A stretch of DNA of 64,000 nt from the NCBI GenBank assembly GCA_964291305.2, contig OZ219783.1, positions 744,001-808,000 of the forward strand, given 5' to 3'. Source of the DNA: VXNF01 sp964291305 (lineage in GTDB: Bacteria; Actinomycetota; Acidimicrobiia; Acidimicrobiales; CATQHL01). Numbering within the stretch: the first letter of the stretch is position 1; each line of letters begins with the position of its first letter. The position numbers and the translations under genes were made by a program. Under the pieces are notes generated by a model. It was not told the DNA's origin. It was given only the letters and a program-made list of their open reading frames with translations, and did no database searches. Positions 52,375 through 60,869 of the stretch are shown in pieces.

Positions 52375-53544
52375 ATGGACACCACTATCGATATTTTATT
52401 GATCGAGTTCGGCGGCATCGTGCTGGGTCTTGCTATCGCGGCGCGTCTTGCTCACCGATTTGGTCTTCCGATACTGCCTTTCTACCTGTTGGCAGGTCTT
52501 GCTTTCGGGGAAGGTGGTGTATTGGAGTTAGGGGCGGCCTCCGGGTTCATTGAAATTGGTGCCAAGATTGGCGTGATCTTGATGCTCCTCATGCTTGGTC
52601 TTGAGTTCTCCGCTCAAGAACTTATCACTAATGTTCGTCGCTCAGCGTTCAGCGGACTGGTCGATCTTGTTTTGAATTTCCCGCCCGGCTTTGTCGCAGG
52701 ACTGCTGCTTGGATTCGACCCCTTGGGTGCCGTACTCTTGGGCGGGGTGACTTACATATCTTCCTCTGGTATTATAGCCAAGCTGCTGGCTGATCTTGGC
52801 CGGGTTCGAAACAGTGAAACGCCGGTCATTTTGAGTTTGCTTATTGTGGAAGACCTTGCCATGGTCGTCTATCTACCCATAGTAAACGGCATCGTTTTCG
52901 GTGGCTCGGCGGTCCGAACTAGCATCATTGTCATCGTATCGTTCGTTGCTGTTGTCGGCATTCTTACCCTGGCTTACTATCACGGCGACCGTATGAGCGA
53001 GACGTTGTTGAGCAATTCGCGCGAAGTCTTGCTGTTGACTTTGCTCGGTATTACGCTGGTAATTGCCGGCTTTGCCGAACGCATGCAGATATCGGCTGCA
53101 GTCGGAGCTTTCCTAGTCGGTATAGCGCTATCGGGCAAACTGGTCGAGCAGACTCGTGAACTTCTCGTTCCTCTGCGCGACCTGTTCGCCGCTTCGTTTT
53201 TCGTTTTCTTTGGCCTGCAAGTTGATCCTGCTCTGATAATCGACTTTGTTGTTGTGGCCATAATATTGGGAGCTATCACGGTTGTTACGAAGCTATTCAC
53301 CGGCTGGTTTGCTGCTCGCTCAAAGGGTCTCGACACGACGGCTAGGATTCTCGCTGGGACTGGGCTTGTGGCTCACGGAGAGTTCTCTCTAGTGATCGCC
53401 GAGCTTGGGGTTGCCCGCGAACCAGATCTGGGTGCTGCTGCCGCGGCATATGTGATCTTTACGGCCGTTGTCGGTGGTTTGCTCTATCACTTCGGTGACA
53501 CTTTGAGTGCTCGCATTATTTCGCGCCGGGACAGACAAAAATAA
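52375..53544 (+). CDS. Cation/proton antiporter (CPA2, KefB-like)
   Basis: 389 residues, about twelve hydrophobic segments. Family motifs: GIVLGLAIAARLAHRFGLP, LAGLAFGEGGVLELG, VILMLLMLGLEFSAQEL, ISSSGIIAKLLADLG and LVAHGEFSLVIAELG. No C-terminal RCK/TrkA-N domain is fused. Exchanges K+ or Na+ for H+ across the membrane. Single gene, no obvious operon partners. Confidence 0.85.
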   Translation: MDTTIDILLIEFGGIVLGLAIAARLAHRFGLPILPFYLLAGLAFGEGGVLELGAASGFIEIGAKIGVILMLLMLGLEFSAQELITNVRRSAFSGLVDLVLNFPPGFVAGLLLGFDPLGAVLLGGVTYISSSGIIAKLLADLGRVRNSETPVILSLLIVEDLAMVVYLPIVNGIVFGGSAVRTSIIVIVSFVAVVGILTLAYYHGDRMSETLLSNSREVLLLTLLGITLVIAGFAERMQISAAVGAFLVGIALSGKLVEQTRELLVPLRDLFAASFFVFFGLQVDPALIIDFVVVAIILGAITVVTKLFTGWFAARSKGLDTTARILAGTGLVAHGEFSLVIAELGVAREPDLGAAAAAYVIFTAVVGGLLYHFGDTLSARIISRRDRQK

Positions 53545-53634
53545 CCACTGTGGGCAGAGCGGGCAGACAGATCCCGGGAAAAACGACAATGCCAGGGAAC
53601 CAACCGGCACGCCCAGGCGTCGTCATAGGTAACT

Positions 53635-54183
53635 ATGGTGGTGAAAGCTCTCTCCGTGCCGGCCGTTGGCAGCGCACGTATGCCCGAAGGGGAATGGACA
53701 GTATCTGAACCAGCCAATTCGGCTGTCGAGTCGAATCTGCGACACGGGTTCGACGATTTATACCGCGATCATTACAAGCCGATGGTGATGCTGGCCCGAG
53801 GGCTGGTGGACTTGCCCGAGATTGCCGAAGACATCGTGCAGGATGCCTTCGCCAAGCTGTTCGACCGCTGGAACCGCCTCGATAACCCCGGCGGGTACCT
53901 CCGAACCACGGTTGTGAACAGCGCCCGCAGCGAGTTGCGTAAAAGATACGCCAGACGACGCATCGGCCTGCGATTGCTCGAATCGGTGGAGTTCGAGGAA
54001 CAGGACTACCTGCTAGATGCCCTCGACAAATTACCTCCCCGGCAAAAGGCCGTCTTGGTACTGAAGTTCTACGAAGGCATGTCTGAAAAGGAGATCGCCC
54101 GCACGATTGGTGTTCGCCCCGGGACGGTCAAAAGCGCCACTTCCCGGGGCCTGGCCGAGCTACGGAAGGTAATCGAGCGATGA
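53635..54183 (+). CDS. ECF sigma factor, SigE family
   Basis: 182 residues (ATG 53635; ATG 53680 is a possible later start). Region 2: FDDLYRDHYKPMVMLARGL, then EIAEDIVQDAFAKLFDRW. Region 4: LPPRQKAVLVLKFYEGMSE, then EIARTIGVRPGTVKSATSR. Directs RNA polymerase to stress or envelope promoters. Overlaps the next gene (ATGA), whose product has a single membrane helix and is the likely regulatory partner. Confidence 0.88.
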   Translation: MVVKALSVPAVGSARMPEGEWTVSEPANSAVESNLRHGFDDLYRDHYKPMVMLARGLVDLPEIAEDIVQDAFAKLFDRWNRLDNPGGYLRTTVVNSARSELRKRYARRRIGLRLLESVEFEEQDYLLDALDKLPPRQKAVLVLKFYEGMSEKEIARTIGVRPGTVKSATSRGLAELRKVIER

Positions 54184-56090
54184 AGGAAAAGCATCGGGAC
54201 GACCACAATCCGGAAGATCACGATCCGATTGGGGTTGACGATCAATCTCTGGGCGAAGCCCTCGGTGTAGCCATACGCCGTCGGGTGGAGGCTCCAGCGG
54301 AGCGCCCCCCAGCGGAGGTCATCGTCGGACTAGCCGCTGCCCGCGCCAAGGCTCGACGAATTCGCCGGGTGATTCTGAGTGCTGCCGCCTGTGTTGCTTT
54401 GCTTGCCGGAGGTGTCGCCGTTTGGAACGCTCTGGACAGCGACCAGAGCACCGAACTCGTCGTCGTAAACCAACCCAGCGACTCGTTGGGCCGCTCAATA
54501 GCCCCGGGCCGGGGGGTGGGGTCACCCGACGGATCACAAGAATCTTCCCCAACCCCCGGAGGCGTCGCCGTTGCGCCCGCAACGCCAGAGGACTTGTCCA
54601 CCGGACCGGTACTGGAGTGGACGGAGTTCGATCCTGCCCAGGTTTTCGGTCCTGACATCCAAGAACCTATCGACCTGGTCTCGATCGGTGATGGACGAGT
54701 GCTCGTGCGGTCTCTGGAAGGCGCTAATAAGCAGGTAATGGTCTCTGAAAACGGTACCGACTGGGCCAAGATCCCCCTACCGTCCGACTTTCAACTCTCC
54801 AGACTCGATTTCACCGTGAACCGCTGGCTGGTGACCGGATGGGCTCTCGACAGCTTCGACCCCCACAATGACCTCAGGGCATTCTTTTCCGACGACCAAG
54901 GCAAAACTTGGACCGAACTAAAATTGCAACTAGCCGGCTCCAGTGAGACTTCGTCGGTTGCCTTGACTCTAGTATCGGGGAGCAACATGGTTATCGCCGT
55001 GGAGGAACAATCCCCCTCCGATGCAGGCGCCAGCAGAGTCGGTATCCACTTCAGTAATGGCGGTCCTGCTGAGCTGGTAGCCGAGTACTCGGCCCAGGAA
55101 GTGTTCGGCTCTAGCACTGCCGACGGCTTCTACCTCACATTGCATGTTGGCGACTCGGAACTTCTAGTCACCTCCCCGGACGGTCGCCGATGGGCCAGGG
55201 CTTCCCTGGACGAAAGCAACTGGACAACAGAGTTTGTCGATGTTGTGCATCATTTCCGGAATTGGCAAAACGAATCTGATGACTCTGCGGACAGCGATTC
55301 TTTCGACCGCTACTTCGGCTACTACGAGTCCCGGGAGAAGTTGATCTGGCTGCTAGATCAACAACCCGGAGAGGGCTTTCTGCTGGAACGCTTCAATGGT
55401 GTCTACGCCCCCGTGCTGCTAACCGATCTGCCCCTTGGAGTCTTCGGGGCCGATCACCTGGCCGCCGCCCCAGCAGGCGCAGCAGTCGTGGCCCGCAAAG
55501 CTCTCAAGTCGATTACTGATCAGATAAACGAGTTTCGGGCCACGAAGGATGGGTACGAGCTGCGTTTCGACCTGGTGGATGGCAACTTGACTCTGCGGGA
55601 TCTGGCCTCGGACACCATTGTCGTAGAGTTCGGAGCCCTTGTCTTAGAGTTAGAAGCCGTGGACGAAAGTTCGTGGACCTTCCCCGAGGGAGTTCGAGCA
55701 ATCCATGACGAACTTGGCGAGCTGGATGGGCTGGTGTTTGAGGATCCCGTAACAGGTGAAGAACTGGTGCGATTTATCGACGACGAACTCATCCCCTGGA
55801 CCGCTGGTGAAGACCCCACAGAGGCTGCTGGCAATGCCGAGGAGTCGCTGGAAAGGTGGCTGGGCTGGTCAGCCGACGGCAACACTTGGGGGTGGCAGAC
55901 CCTACCCAAGGCTTTCGGCCTGCCGGATCTCAGCGACATCGAGGAGGAACTCACCAAAGTCAAGCTGGCCGTGGGCGAGGACTTCGTAATAGCACGGGTT
56001 CAAACCTACGAAACCGCCGAAGACCCCGCCATGCTCCTGGGGCAGACTCCTCGCTGGTTCATCGCCAGAACCGCAGCCTCCGAGCGCTAG
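54180..56090 (+). CDS. Membrane-anchored protein coupled to the sigma factor
   Basis: 636 residues. The cytoplasmic N-terminus of about 58 residues is rich in His/Asp/Arg, a transmembrane helix follows (VILSAAACVALLAGGVAV), then a long extracellular part. That part has repeated strands with F-F-S-D-D-Q-G-K-T-W and LLVTSPDGRRWARASL, reminiscent of BNR/sialidase-like beta-propeller blades. No zinc-binding anti-sigma motif seen. Position behind the sigma gene suggests an anti-sigma or sensor role. Confidence 0.6.
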   Translation: MKEKHRDDHNPEDHDPIGVDDQSLGEALGVAIRRRVEAPAERPPAEVIVGLAAARAKARRIRRVILSAAACVALLAGGVAVWNALDSDQSTELVVVNQPSDSLGRSIAPGRGVGSPDGSQESSPTPGGVAVAPATPEDLSTGPVLEWTEFDPAQVFGPDIQEPIDLVSIGDGRVLVRSLEGANKQVMVSENGTDWAKIPLPSDFQLSRLDFTVNRWLVTGWALDSFDPHNDLRAFFSDDQGKTWTELKLQLAGSSETSSVALTLVSGSNMVIAVEEQSPSDAGASRVGIHFSNGGPAELVAEYSAQEVFGSSTADGFYLTLHVGDSELLVTSPDGRRWARASLDESNWTTEFVDVVHHFRNWQNESDDSADSDSFDRYFGYYESREKLIWLLDQQPGEGFLLERFNGVYAPVLLTDLPLGVFGADHLAAAPAGAAVVARKALKSITDQINEFRATKDGYELRFDLVDGNLTLRDLASDTIVVEFGALVLELEAVDESSWTFPEGVRAIHDELGELDGLVFEDPVTGEELVRFIDDELIPWTAGEDPTEAAGNAEESLERWLGWSADGNTWGWQTLPKAFGLPDLSDIEEELTKVKLAVGEDFVIARVQTYETAEDPAMLLGQTPRWFIARTAASER

Positions 56091-56141
56091 CACAGCATGA
56101 GCAGATCTCGCCCTTAAGCCGGAAAGAGTCGTTAGATTTCA

Positions 56142-56573
56142 TTAGGAGTTGATCCCGGCGGTTGGGTCTGCCAGTTTGACCAGTCGTGTGCGCCGGGCCC
56201 AGTCGACGATTTGCCTATCCGTTGTGGCCAGGCGGATTCCTGCCAGCATGGCCGTAGCGACAATCAGTTGGTCGGCAGGGTCGCCGTGGAAGCCGGTATT
56301 CATCAGCAGTACTGACTCGACAGCGATGTCGCCGTTGACGGGGATTTCCCTGAGACCTGACTGCAGCCGCTCGCGACGCCAAGTAGCCGGATGGCATCCT
56401 AGATCAATGCGACCGTGGTGGTGTAGCCGGGTGGTCTCTACAAACGTCACCGCGGACACAGTTACAGCACCGTCATTAAGCGCCGATTCCACTTCGTCCT
56501 TGAAGCGAGCGCTGATCTCCTCACTGTCGTTAGTGAGTAGCAAGAGGACACCGGTATCTAGCAGGATGCGCAC
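56142..56573 (-). CDS. VapC-type PIN-domain ribonuclease toxin
   Basis: 143 residues. PIN acidic residues: Asp in MRILLDTGVLLLL, Glu in VTFVETTRLHHHG, and Asp in GFHGDPADQLIVATAM and LATTDRQIVDW. Cleaves RNA when freed from its antitoxin. Starts 15 nt after the antitoxin gene on the same strand. Confidence 0.85.
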   Translation of the reverse strand: MRILLDTGVLLLLTNDSEEISARFKDEVESALNDGAVTVSAVTFVETTRLHHHGRIDLGCHPATWRRERLQSGLREIPVNGDIAVESVLLMNTGFHGDPADQLIVATAMLAGIRLATTDRQIVDWARRTRLVKLADPTAGINS

Positions 56574-56588
56574 CGGATGGGCCTTCGA

Positions 56589-56882
56589 TCAGTTTTCGAG
56601 GTATTCGGCGCTTTTATGTGTATCGGGGAGGTTCCAGTCTTCGATCGGGATCGCAGGTTGGTTATCGATATCGGTGAGGATCTGCAGTTGACCGACACAG
56701 GACCCCACCAGCTTGGGCCGCTCCGACTGTATCGGACCGACTCTAACCACCGGTCGACGGTGCTTAGTCACGATTATCTCCTTCCCGGTCTCTTGCACCT
56801 CGTCCATCAGGCGCAAACAATTTGCCTTGAACTCCCCAGCGGGGATTGTTCGGTCCTCGGCGATCATGTCCCAATTCGTCAT
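56589..56882 (-). CDS. Phd/YefM-family antitoxin
   Basis: 97 residues, ATG start. The N-terminal DNA-binding fold shows DRTIPAGEFKANCLRLMDEV and EIIVTKHRRPVVRVGP, as in Phd/YefM antitoxins. The C-terminal tail would wrap the PIN toxin encoded just downstream. An AT-rich palindrome precedes the gene. Confidence 0.85.
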   Translation of the reverse strand: MTNWDMIAEDRTIPAGEFKANCLRLMDEVQETGKEIIVTKHRRPVVRVGPIQSERPKLVGSCVGQLQILTDIDNQPAIPIEDWNLPDTHKSAEYLEN

Positions 56883-56887
56883 AAAGC

Positions 56888-56913
56888 AAATATAGTCATA
56901 TATTTGTGACTAT
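56888..56913. promoter_or_regulatory. Probable antitoxin operator
   Basis: AAATATA-GTCA-TATATTT (56888-56905) is a perfect 7+4+7 palindrome that overlaps a second dyad, ATAGTCA...TGACTAT (56892-56913). It lies just before the antitoxin start and is far more AT-rich than its surroundings, as expected for an autoregulated toxin-antitoxin promoter. Confidence 0.55.
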
Positions 56914-56959
56914 GCTGCTGTCCGGCGGATGTAAAACCTGCGGCGAAAGCGAGGGCACG

Positions 56960-57712
56960 ATGAGCGCCTGGACTCTGGATGGGATTGTGCTACCGGGGTT
57001 TGAAGGTCGGGTGGCCGTGGTGACTGGGGCAGCGCGCAACATCGGTCGGGCCATCGCCGAGGCGCTGCGACAGCAGGGGGCGCAGGTGGCCCTGCTGGAT
57101 GCAGACTGGGAGGGTGCGAACATGCCCGATGACCCGGGAATGCTGGTGCTGCAGTGCGACGTGGCCGATGAGGCGGCGGTAGATGTGGCGATTAGCCAGG
57201 TGGAGGCAACCTTCGGGGCACCATCAATCCTGGTCAACAACGCTGGGATCTTGGGGCCTGCAGGGGTCTCTAGTACCAGCTTGGAGGAGTGGCAGCGGGT
57301 TTTCGATGTCAACTCCACCGGGGCTTTCTTGTGTATCCGCCGAGTGCTGCCGGCGATGCGAGAGGCCCGTTACGGCCGCATCGTCAACATCGGATCCAAC
57401 TCCGGGAAGATGGGCAGCCTTTCGGGCGTGACGGCCTACGCCGCCTCTAAGGGAGCGGTGCACACCCTGGCGCGGGCTGTGGCACCGGAGGTAGCTATGG
57501 ATGGCATAACGGTCAACGCCCTAGCGCCGTCGATGATTCAAAGCCGCATGACCCAGCTACCAAACATGGACCAGTACGCCAAGCTGGTGCTGGTCGGGCG
57601 AATGGGCACACCCGACGACGTAGCCTACGCCGCCCTGTTTCTGGCTAGTTCGGCGGCGTCGTTCATTACCGCCGAAGTGATGGATGTCAACGGCGGCTAC
57701 TACATCGACTGA
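56960..57712 (+). CDS. Short-chain dehydrogenase/reductase (FabG-like)
   Basis: 250 residues from ATG 56960. Cofactor motif VVTGAARNIGRAIAEALR, Asp after strand 2 (LLDADWEG, favouring NAD), LVNNAGILGPAG, catalytic Ser-Tyr-Lys in IGSNSGKMGSLSG and AYAASKGAVHTL, and the usual ending VNGGYYID. Substrate unknown. Stands alone between vapBC and the nucleoside genes. Confidence 0.85.
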   Translation: MSAWTLDGIVLPGFEGRVAVVTGAARNIGRAIAEALRQQGAQVALLDADWEGANMPDDPGMLVLQCDVADEAAVDVAISQVEATFGAPSILVNNAGILGPAGVSSTSLEEWQRVFDVNSTGAFLCIRRVLPAMREARYGRIVNIGSNSGKMGSLSGVTAYAASKGAVHTLARAVAPEVAMDGITVNALAPSMIQSRMTQLPNMDQYAKLVLVGRMGTPDDVAYAALFLASSAASFITAEVMDVNGGYYID

Positions 57713-58294
57713 GGCGGCCTCGAGTTGCTATCGACGAAGTAGTTGGCTGGGCAGGCAGGTTTGAGCCGCGATCTTGTCAACCAATTGGGGGAGTTAATCG
57801 TCTGTATGGGCATGAGGAGCGAATTCCGAGCCCACACCAACCGAGCCAACGCTACGCAGCACGCACCGTACTGCACCTGCAGCCCAATTCGTTGGGCCGC
57901 GCCGGCTCTTGAGGACCTCGATCCGGTGGACTTGCCGTGTCAGGCGTTTGTTTCGACTCCGCAGCACACGGAAGCCGCCCCCCAGCCACGGCTCAGCCGC
58001 CAGGTCTCGACCTGGGACTGGAGCCGGGTGGGTGGACGCCGCCAGCGGCGTCGGGCAGCCTGAGGTCTTCAAGGCGCCAGAAGCCCGCTTACCGGTACTG
58101 GTGAGCGGGCACCGCAACCACTAACCGATCTCCCCTCCCAGCCCCCGGCCCCGGAACCCTCCTCCGGGGCCGGTTCTTTTTTGGCCCCGCCGGCTCATTG
58201 CCGCCGAATTGCCCCCGAATTGCTGCCGCATTGTGTGGCTGCTCGCTGCTTCGTGCGAGACTTGGCTCTGCAGCCCCACCCACGGAGGACCACA
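57713..58294. other. Gene-free stretch with tandem hairpins
   Basis: No convincing coding frame. Two strong hairpins lie at its right side: 58083-58110 (11-bp stem with one G-U pair, 6-nt loop) and the terminator at 58145-58182. I looked for RNase P, tmRNA and tRNA features here and found none. A small RNA ending at the terminator is possible. Confidence 0.45.
58145..58182 (+). terminator. Rho-independent terminator
   Basis: Perfect 11-bp GC-rich stem (58145-58155 and 58163-58173), 7-nt loop, followed directly by TTCTTTTTT. Reads on the plus strand and isolates the nucleoside operon from upstream transcription. Confidence 0.85.
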
Positions 58295-59101
58295 ATGACC
58301 AATGCCCGGCAGTTGGCCGCCGAAGCCGCAGCAGAGATTAGGGACCGCCTCGGCGGTGACTTCGACGCCACTGTCGTTCTGGGGACCGGCTGGGACGACG
58401 CCGTGGCGGAACTGGGCGAGCTAGAAGTGCAGATCCCCACCACCAAGCTGCCGGGTTTCCCGGCCTCGCGGGTGGTGGGTCACGGAGGCACCGTCGCAGC
58501 GCTGACCGCCGCCGGCCGGCGCCTGCTGGTTTATCGGGGCCGAGTCCACCTCTACGAGGGCAACACGGCTGCCGCTGTGACCCACGCCGTCCGGACGGCT
58601 GCCTCTGCCGGTTGCGAAGTGGCGGTTCTAACCAACGCCGCCGGAGGGCTGCAGCCGCACTATCGGGTCGGCGGGCCGGTGCTGATCTCCGATCAGCTAA
58701 ACCTCACGGGGACATCGCCGGTGGAGGGCACCGAGTGGGGTACCGATCGCTTCGTGAACCTAGTTGACGCCTATTCGCCCAGGCTGCGAGCACTGGCCGC
58801 CGAGGCCGTCCCCGGCACGCCTGAAGGCGTCTACGCCGGCCTACGCGGCCCACACTTCGAGACGCCAGCGGAGATCCAGATGCTGCGGAACTTGGGCGCT
58901 GACCTAGTCGGCATGTCCACCGTGCTGGAAGCCATCGCAGCGCGCCACTGCGGCATGGAAACCCTCGGCGTCTCGCTTGTCACGAACCTGGCTGCAGGCA
59001 TGACCGAAGAGGGTCCCAGCCACGAGGAGGTCCTAGAGGCGGGGGCGGCCTCGGGCGTAGCGGTGGGCCGACTGCTGCGCGGCGTTGTCGACCGCCTGTG
59101 A
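58295..59101 (+). CDS. Purine nucleoside phosphorylase
   Basis: 268 residues from ATG 58295 (CGGAGGA upstream). Trimeric PNP features: VVLGTGWDDAVAEL, the phosphate-binding VVGHGGTVAAL and LVYRGRVHLYEGN, VLTNAAGGLQPHYRVG, the substrate loop LRGPHFETPAEIQM, GMSTVLEAIAARHCGM and SLVTNLAAGM. Splits (deoxy)guanosine or inosine with phosphate into base and ribose-1-phosphate. The mutase follows immediately, and a deaminase and nucleoside permeases lie convergently downstream. Confidence 0.93.
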   Translation: MTNARQLAAEAAAEIRDRLGGDFDATVVLGTGWDDAVAELGELEVQIPTTKLPGFPASRVVGHGGTVAALTAAGRRLLVYRGRVHLYEGNTAAAVTHAVRTAASAGCEVAVLTNAAGGLQPHYRVGGPVLISDQLNLTGTSPVEGTEWGTDRFVNLVDAYSPRLRALAAEAVPGTPEGVYAGLRGPHFETPAEIQMLRNLGADLVGMSTVLEAIAARHCGMETLGVSLVTNLAAGMTEEGPSHEEVLEAGAASGVAVGRLLRGVVDRL

Positions 59102-59102
59102 G

Positions 59103-60803
59103 GTGCTAACTCCGGAGCTGCGGGCCACGGCTGAGGCGTGGCTGGCCGCCGATCCAGACCCGCAGTCCCGCGCCGAGCTGACGGGCCTGCTGGCTGAAGC
59201 CGACGACGATCCTGCTACGGCAGGGGAACTACAGCGGCGCTTCGCCACGCGGCTGAGGTTCGGCACCGCCGGTCTGCGAGCCCCAATGGGCGTCGGGCCA
59301 GCGCTGATGAACAGGGTGATGATCCGTTCGGCCACCGAAGCGGTAATGGCCACTCTGCCGCCGGCGGCGCGGGTGGTCATCGGCTACGACGCAAGACGCA
59401 ACTCTGACGTTTTCGCCGCCGACGCGGCGGCGTGTGTGGCGGCGGCCGGAGGCCAGGCTTTAGTGCTGGGGCAGGTCCCGACGCCGGTGGCAGCGCACGC
59501 GGTCGTTACCAGTGGGGCAGACGCGGGCATCGTCGTCACTGCTAGCCATAACCCGCCGGAGGACAACGGTTACAAGCTCTACGACGCCAGCGGCGCGCAG
59601 ATCGTGCCGCCCGGCGACGCCGCCGTGGAGGCTCACATGGCTACGGCGCCGCTTCCGCCACGGAAAATCCCGCCACCTACAAGCGGTGGATCGGTGTGTC
59701 GGGTTGGCTCCGAGGCGATCGGGAGTTACCTGGCCGACATAACCCGCCACCTGGCCCAAGTGGCGGCGACGCCGCAGCCCGGCGAACCGCTAAAAGTGGT
59801 TTACACGCCGCTGCACGGCGTGGGGGCAGTGGTGCTTGAGGCGCTATTTGAGCGCCTGGACTTGCCCGCGCCGGCAGTCGTGACCTCCCAGGCTCAGCCC
59901 GACGGCGACTTCCCGACAGTCAGCTTCCCCAACCCCGAAGAGCCCGGAGCGCTCGAAGCTGCCTACCATCTGGCAAGCCAGATCGGCGCTGACCTGGTTA
60001 TTGCCAACGATCCCGACGCCGACCGGCTGGCTGTGGCCGTGCCGGCGGGCGATAGCTGGCGGCGCCTCACCGGCGACGAACTGGGTGCGCTGCTAGCGGA
60101 CTGTCTGCTAAGACGGCGCATCCTCGCTGTGCCCGACGAGCCGGTGCTGCTAGCAGCCAGCCTGGTGTCGTCGCAGCTGCTGGGAGCCATGGCCGCTGAG
60201 GCCGATGTGGCCTACTCCGAGACGCTCACCGGCTTCAAGTGGATTGCCCGCGCCGCTGACGGTCGACCGGAGCGACTGCTGTTCGGCTATGAGGAGGCGT
60301 TGGGGTACGCGGTCTGCGACGCGGTGCGCGACAAGGACGGCATAAGCGCCGCTGCCCTAGCGGTGCAACTGGCCGGCGAGCTGCGAGAGGCGGGCTCGTC
60401 GCTGCTCGAGCGTCTCGACGATCTTTACCGCACCCACGGCGTACACAAAACCGGCCAGGTCACGGTCCGATTCCCGTCTGTCGAGGCGGTCGCCGGTCCC
60501 GCGGCGGCCACTAACCGACTTCGGGGCAACCCCCCGACGAGGATCGCCGGGCAGCGCGTGACAGCGCTGGCGGACTATTCCCAACTAGGCGGTCCGCTGC
60601 CGCCGACGGACATGCTGGTTTTTGGCTTATCGGCGGGCGACCGGGTGATCGTGCGGCCCAGTGGCACCGAACCCAAACTGAAGGTCTACATCGAGACGAT
60701 TCAGGAGGTAACCGGCGGAAACCTCCAGCGCGCCAAAGCTCGGGCACAAAAGCGTCTCCGATTGCTGGCGAAAGAGCTCAGCGCAATCGTGAGGGACGGC
60801 TGA
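59103..60803 (+). CDS. Phosphohexomutase/phosphopentomutase (alpha-D-phosphohexomutase family)
   Basis: About 566 residues from GTG 59103, 1 nt after the PNP stop. Catalytic Ser loop VTASHNPPEDNGYKLYD, metal loop ANDPDADRLAVAVP, sugar-binding loop LFGYEEALGY and phosphate loop RPSGTEPKLKVYIE are all intact. Next to PNP it probably converts ribose-1-phosphate to ribose-5-phosphate, although glucose-phosphate activity is common in the family. Confidence 0.9.
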   Translation: MLTPELRATAEAWLAADPDPQSRAELTGLLAEADDDPATAGELQRRFATRLRFGTAGLRAPMGVGPALMNRVMIRSATEAVMATLPPAARVVIGYDARRNSDVFAADAAACVAAAGGQALVLGQVPTPVAAHAVVTSGADAGIVVTASHNPPEDNGYKLYDASGAQIVPPGDAAVEAHMATAPLPPRKIPPPTSGGSVCRVGSEAIGSYLADITRHLAQVAATPQPGEPLKVVYTPLHGVGAVVLEALFERLDLPAPAVVTSQAQPDGDFPTVSFPNPEEPGALEAAYHLASQIGADLVIANDPDADRLAVAVPAGDSWRRLTGDELGALLADCLLRRRILAVPDEPVLLAASLVSSQLLGAMAAEADVAYSETLTGFKWIARAADGRPERLLFGYEEALGYAVCDAVRDKDGISAAALAVQLAGELREAGSSLLERLDDLYRTHGVHKTGQVTVRFPSVEAVAGPAAATNRLRGNPPTRIAGQRVTALADYSQLGGPLPPTDMLVFGLSAGDRVIVRPSGTEPKLKVYIETIQEVTGGNLQRAKARAQKRLRLLAKELSAIVRDG

Positions 60804-60869
60804 CTTCCCTTCAGCGGCAAAGCCCCGAAGCCGGCACCTAGCCCAAGCCAAGTGCCACTCTTGCCCCGA

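Noticed and set aside
57713..58140. RNase P RNA, tmRNA or tRNA
   Set aside because: None of the conserved cores (P4 region of RNase P, tag frame of tmRNA, T-arm GGTTCGA) could be found.
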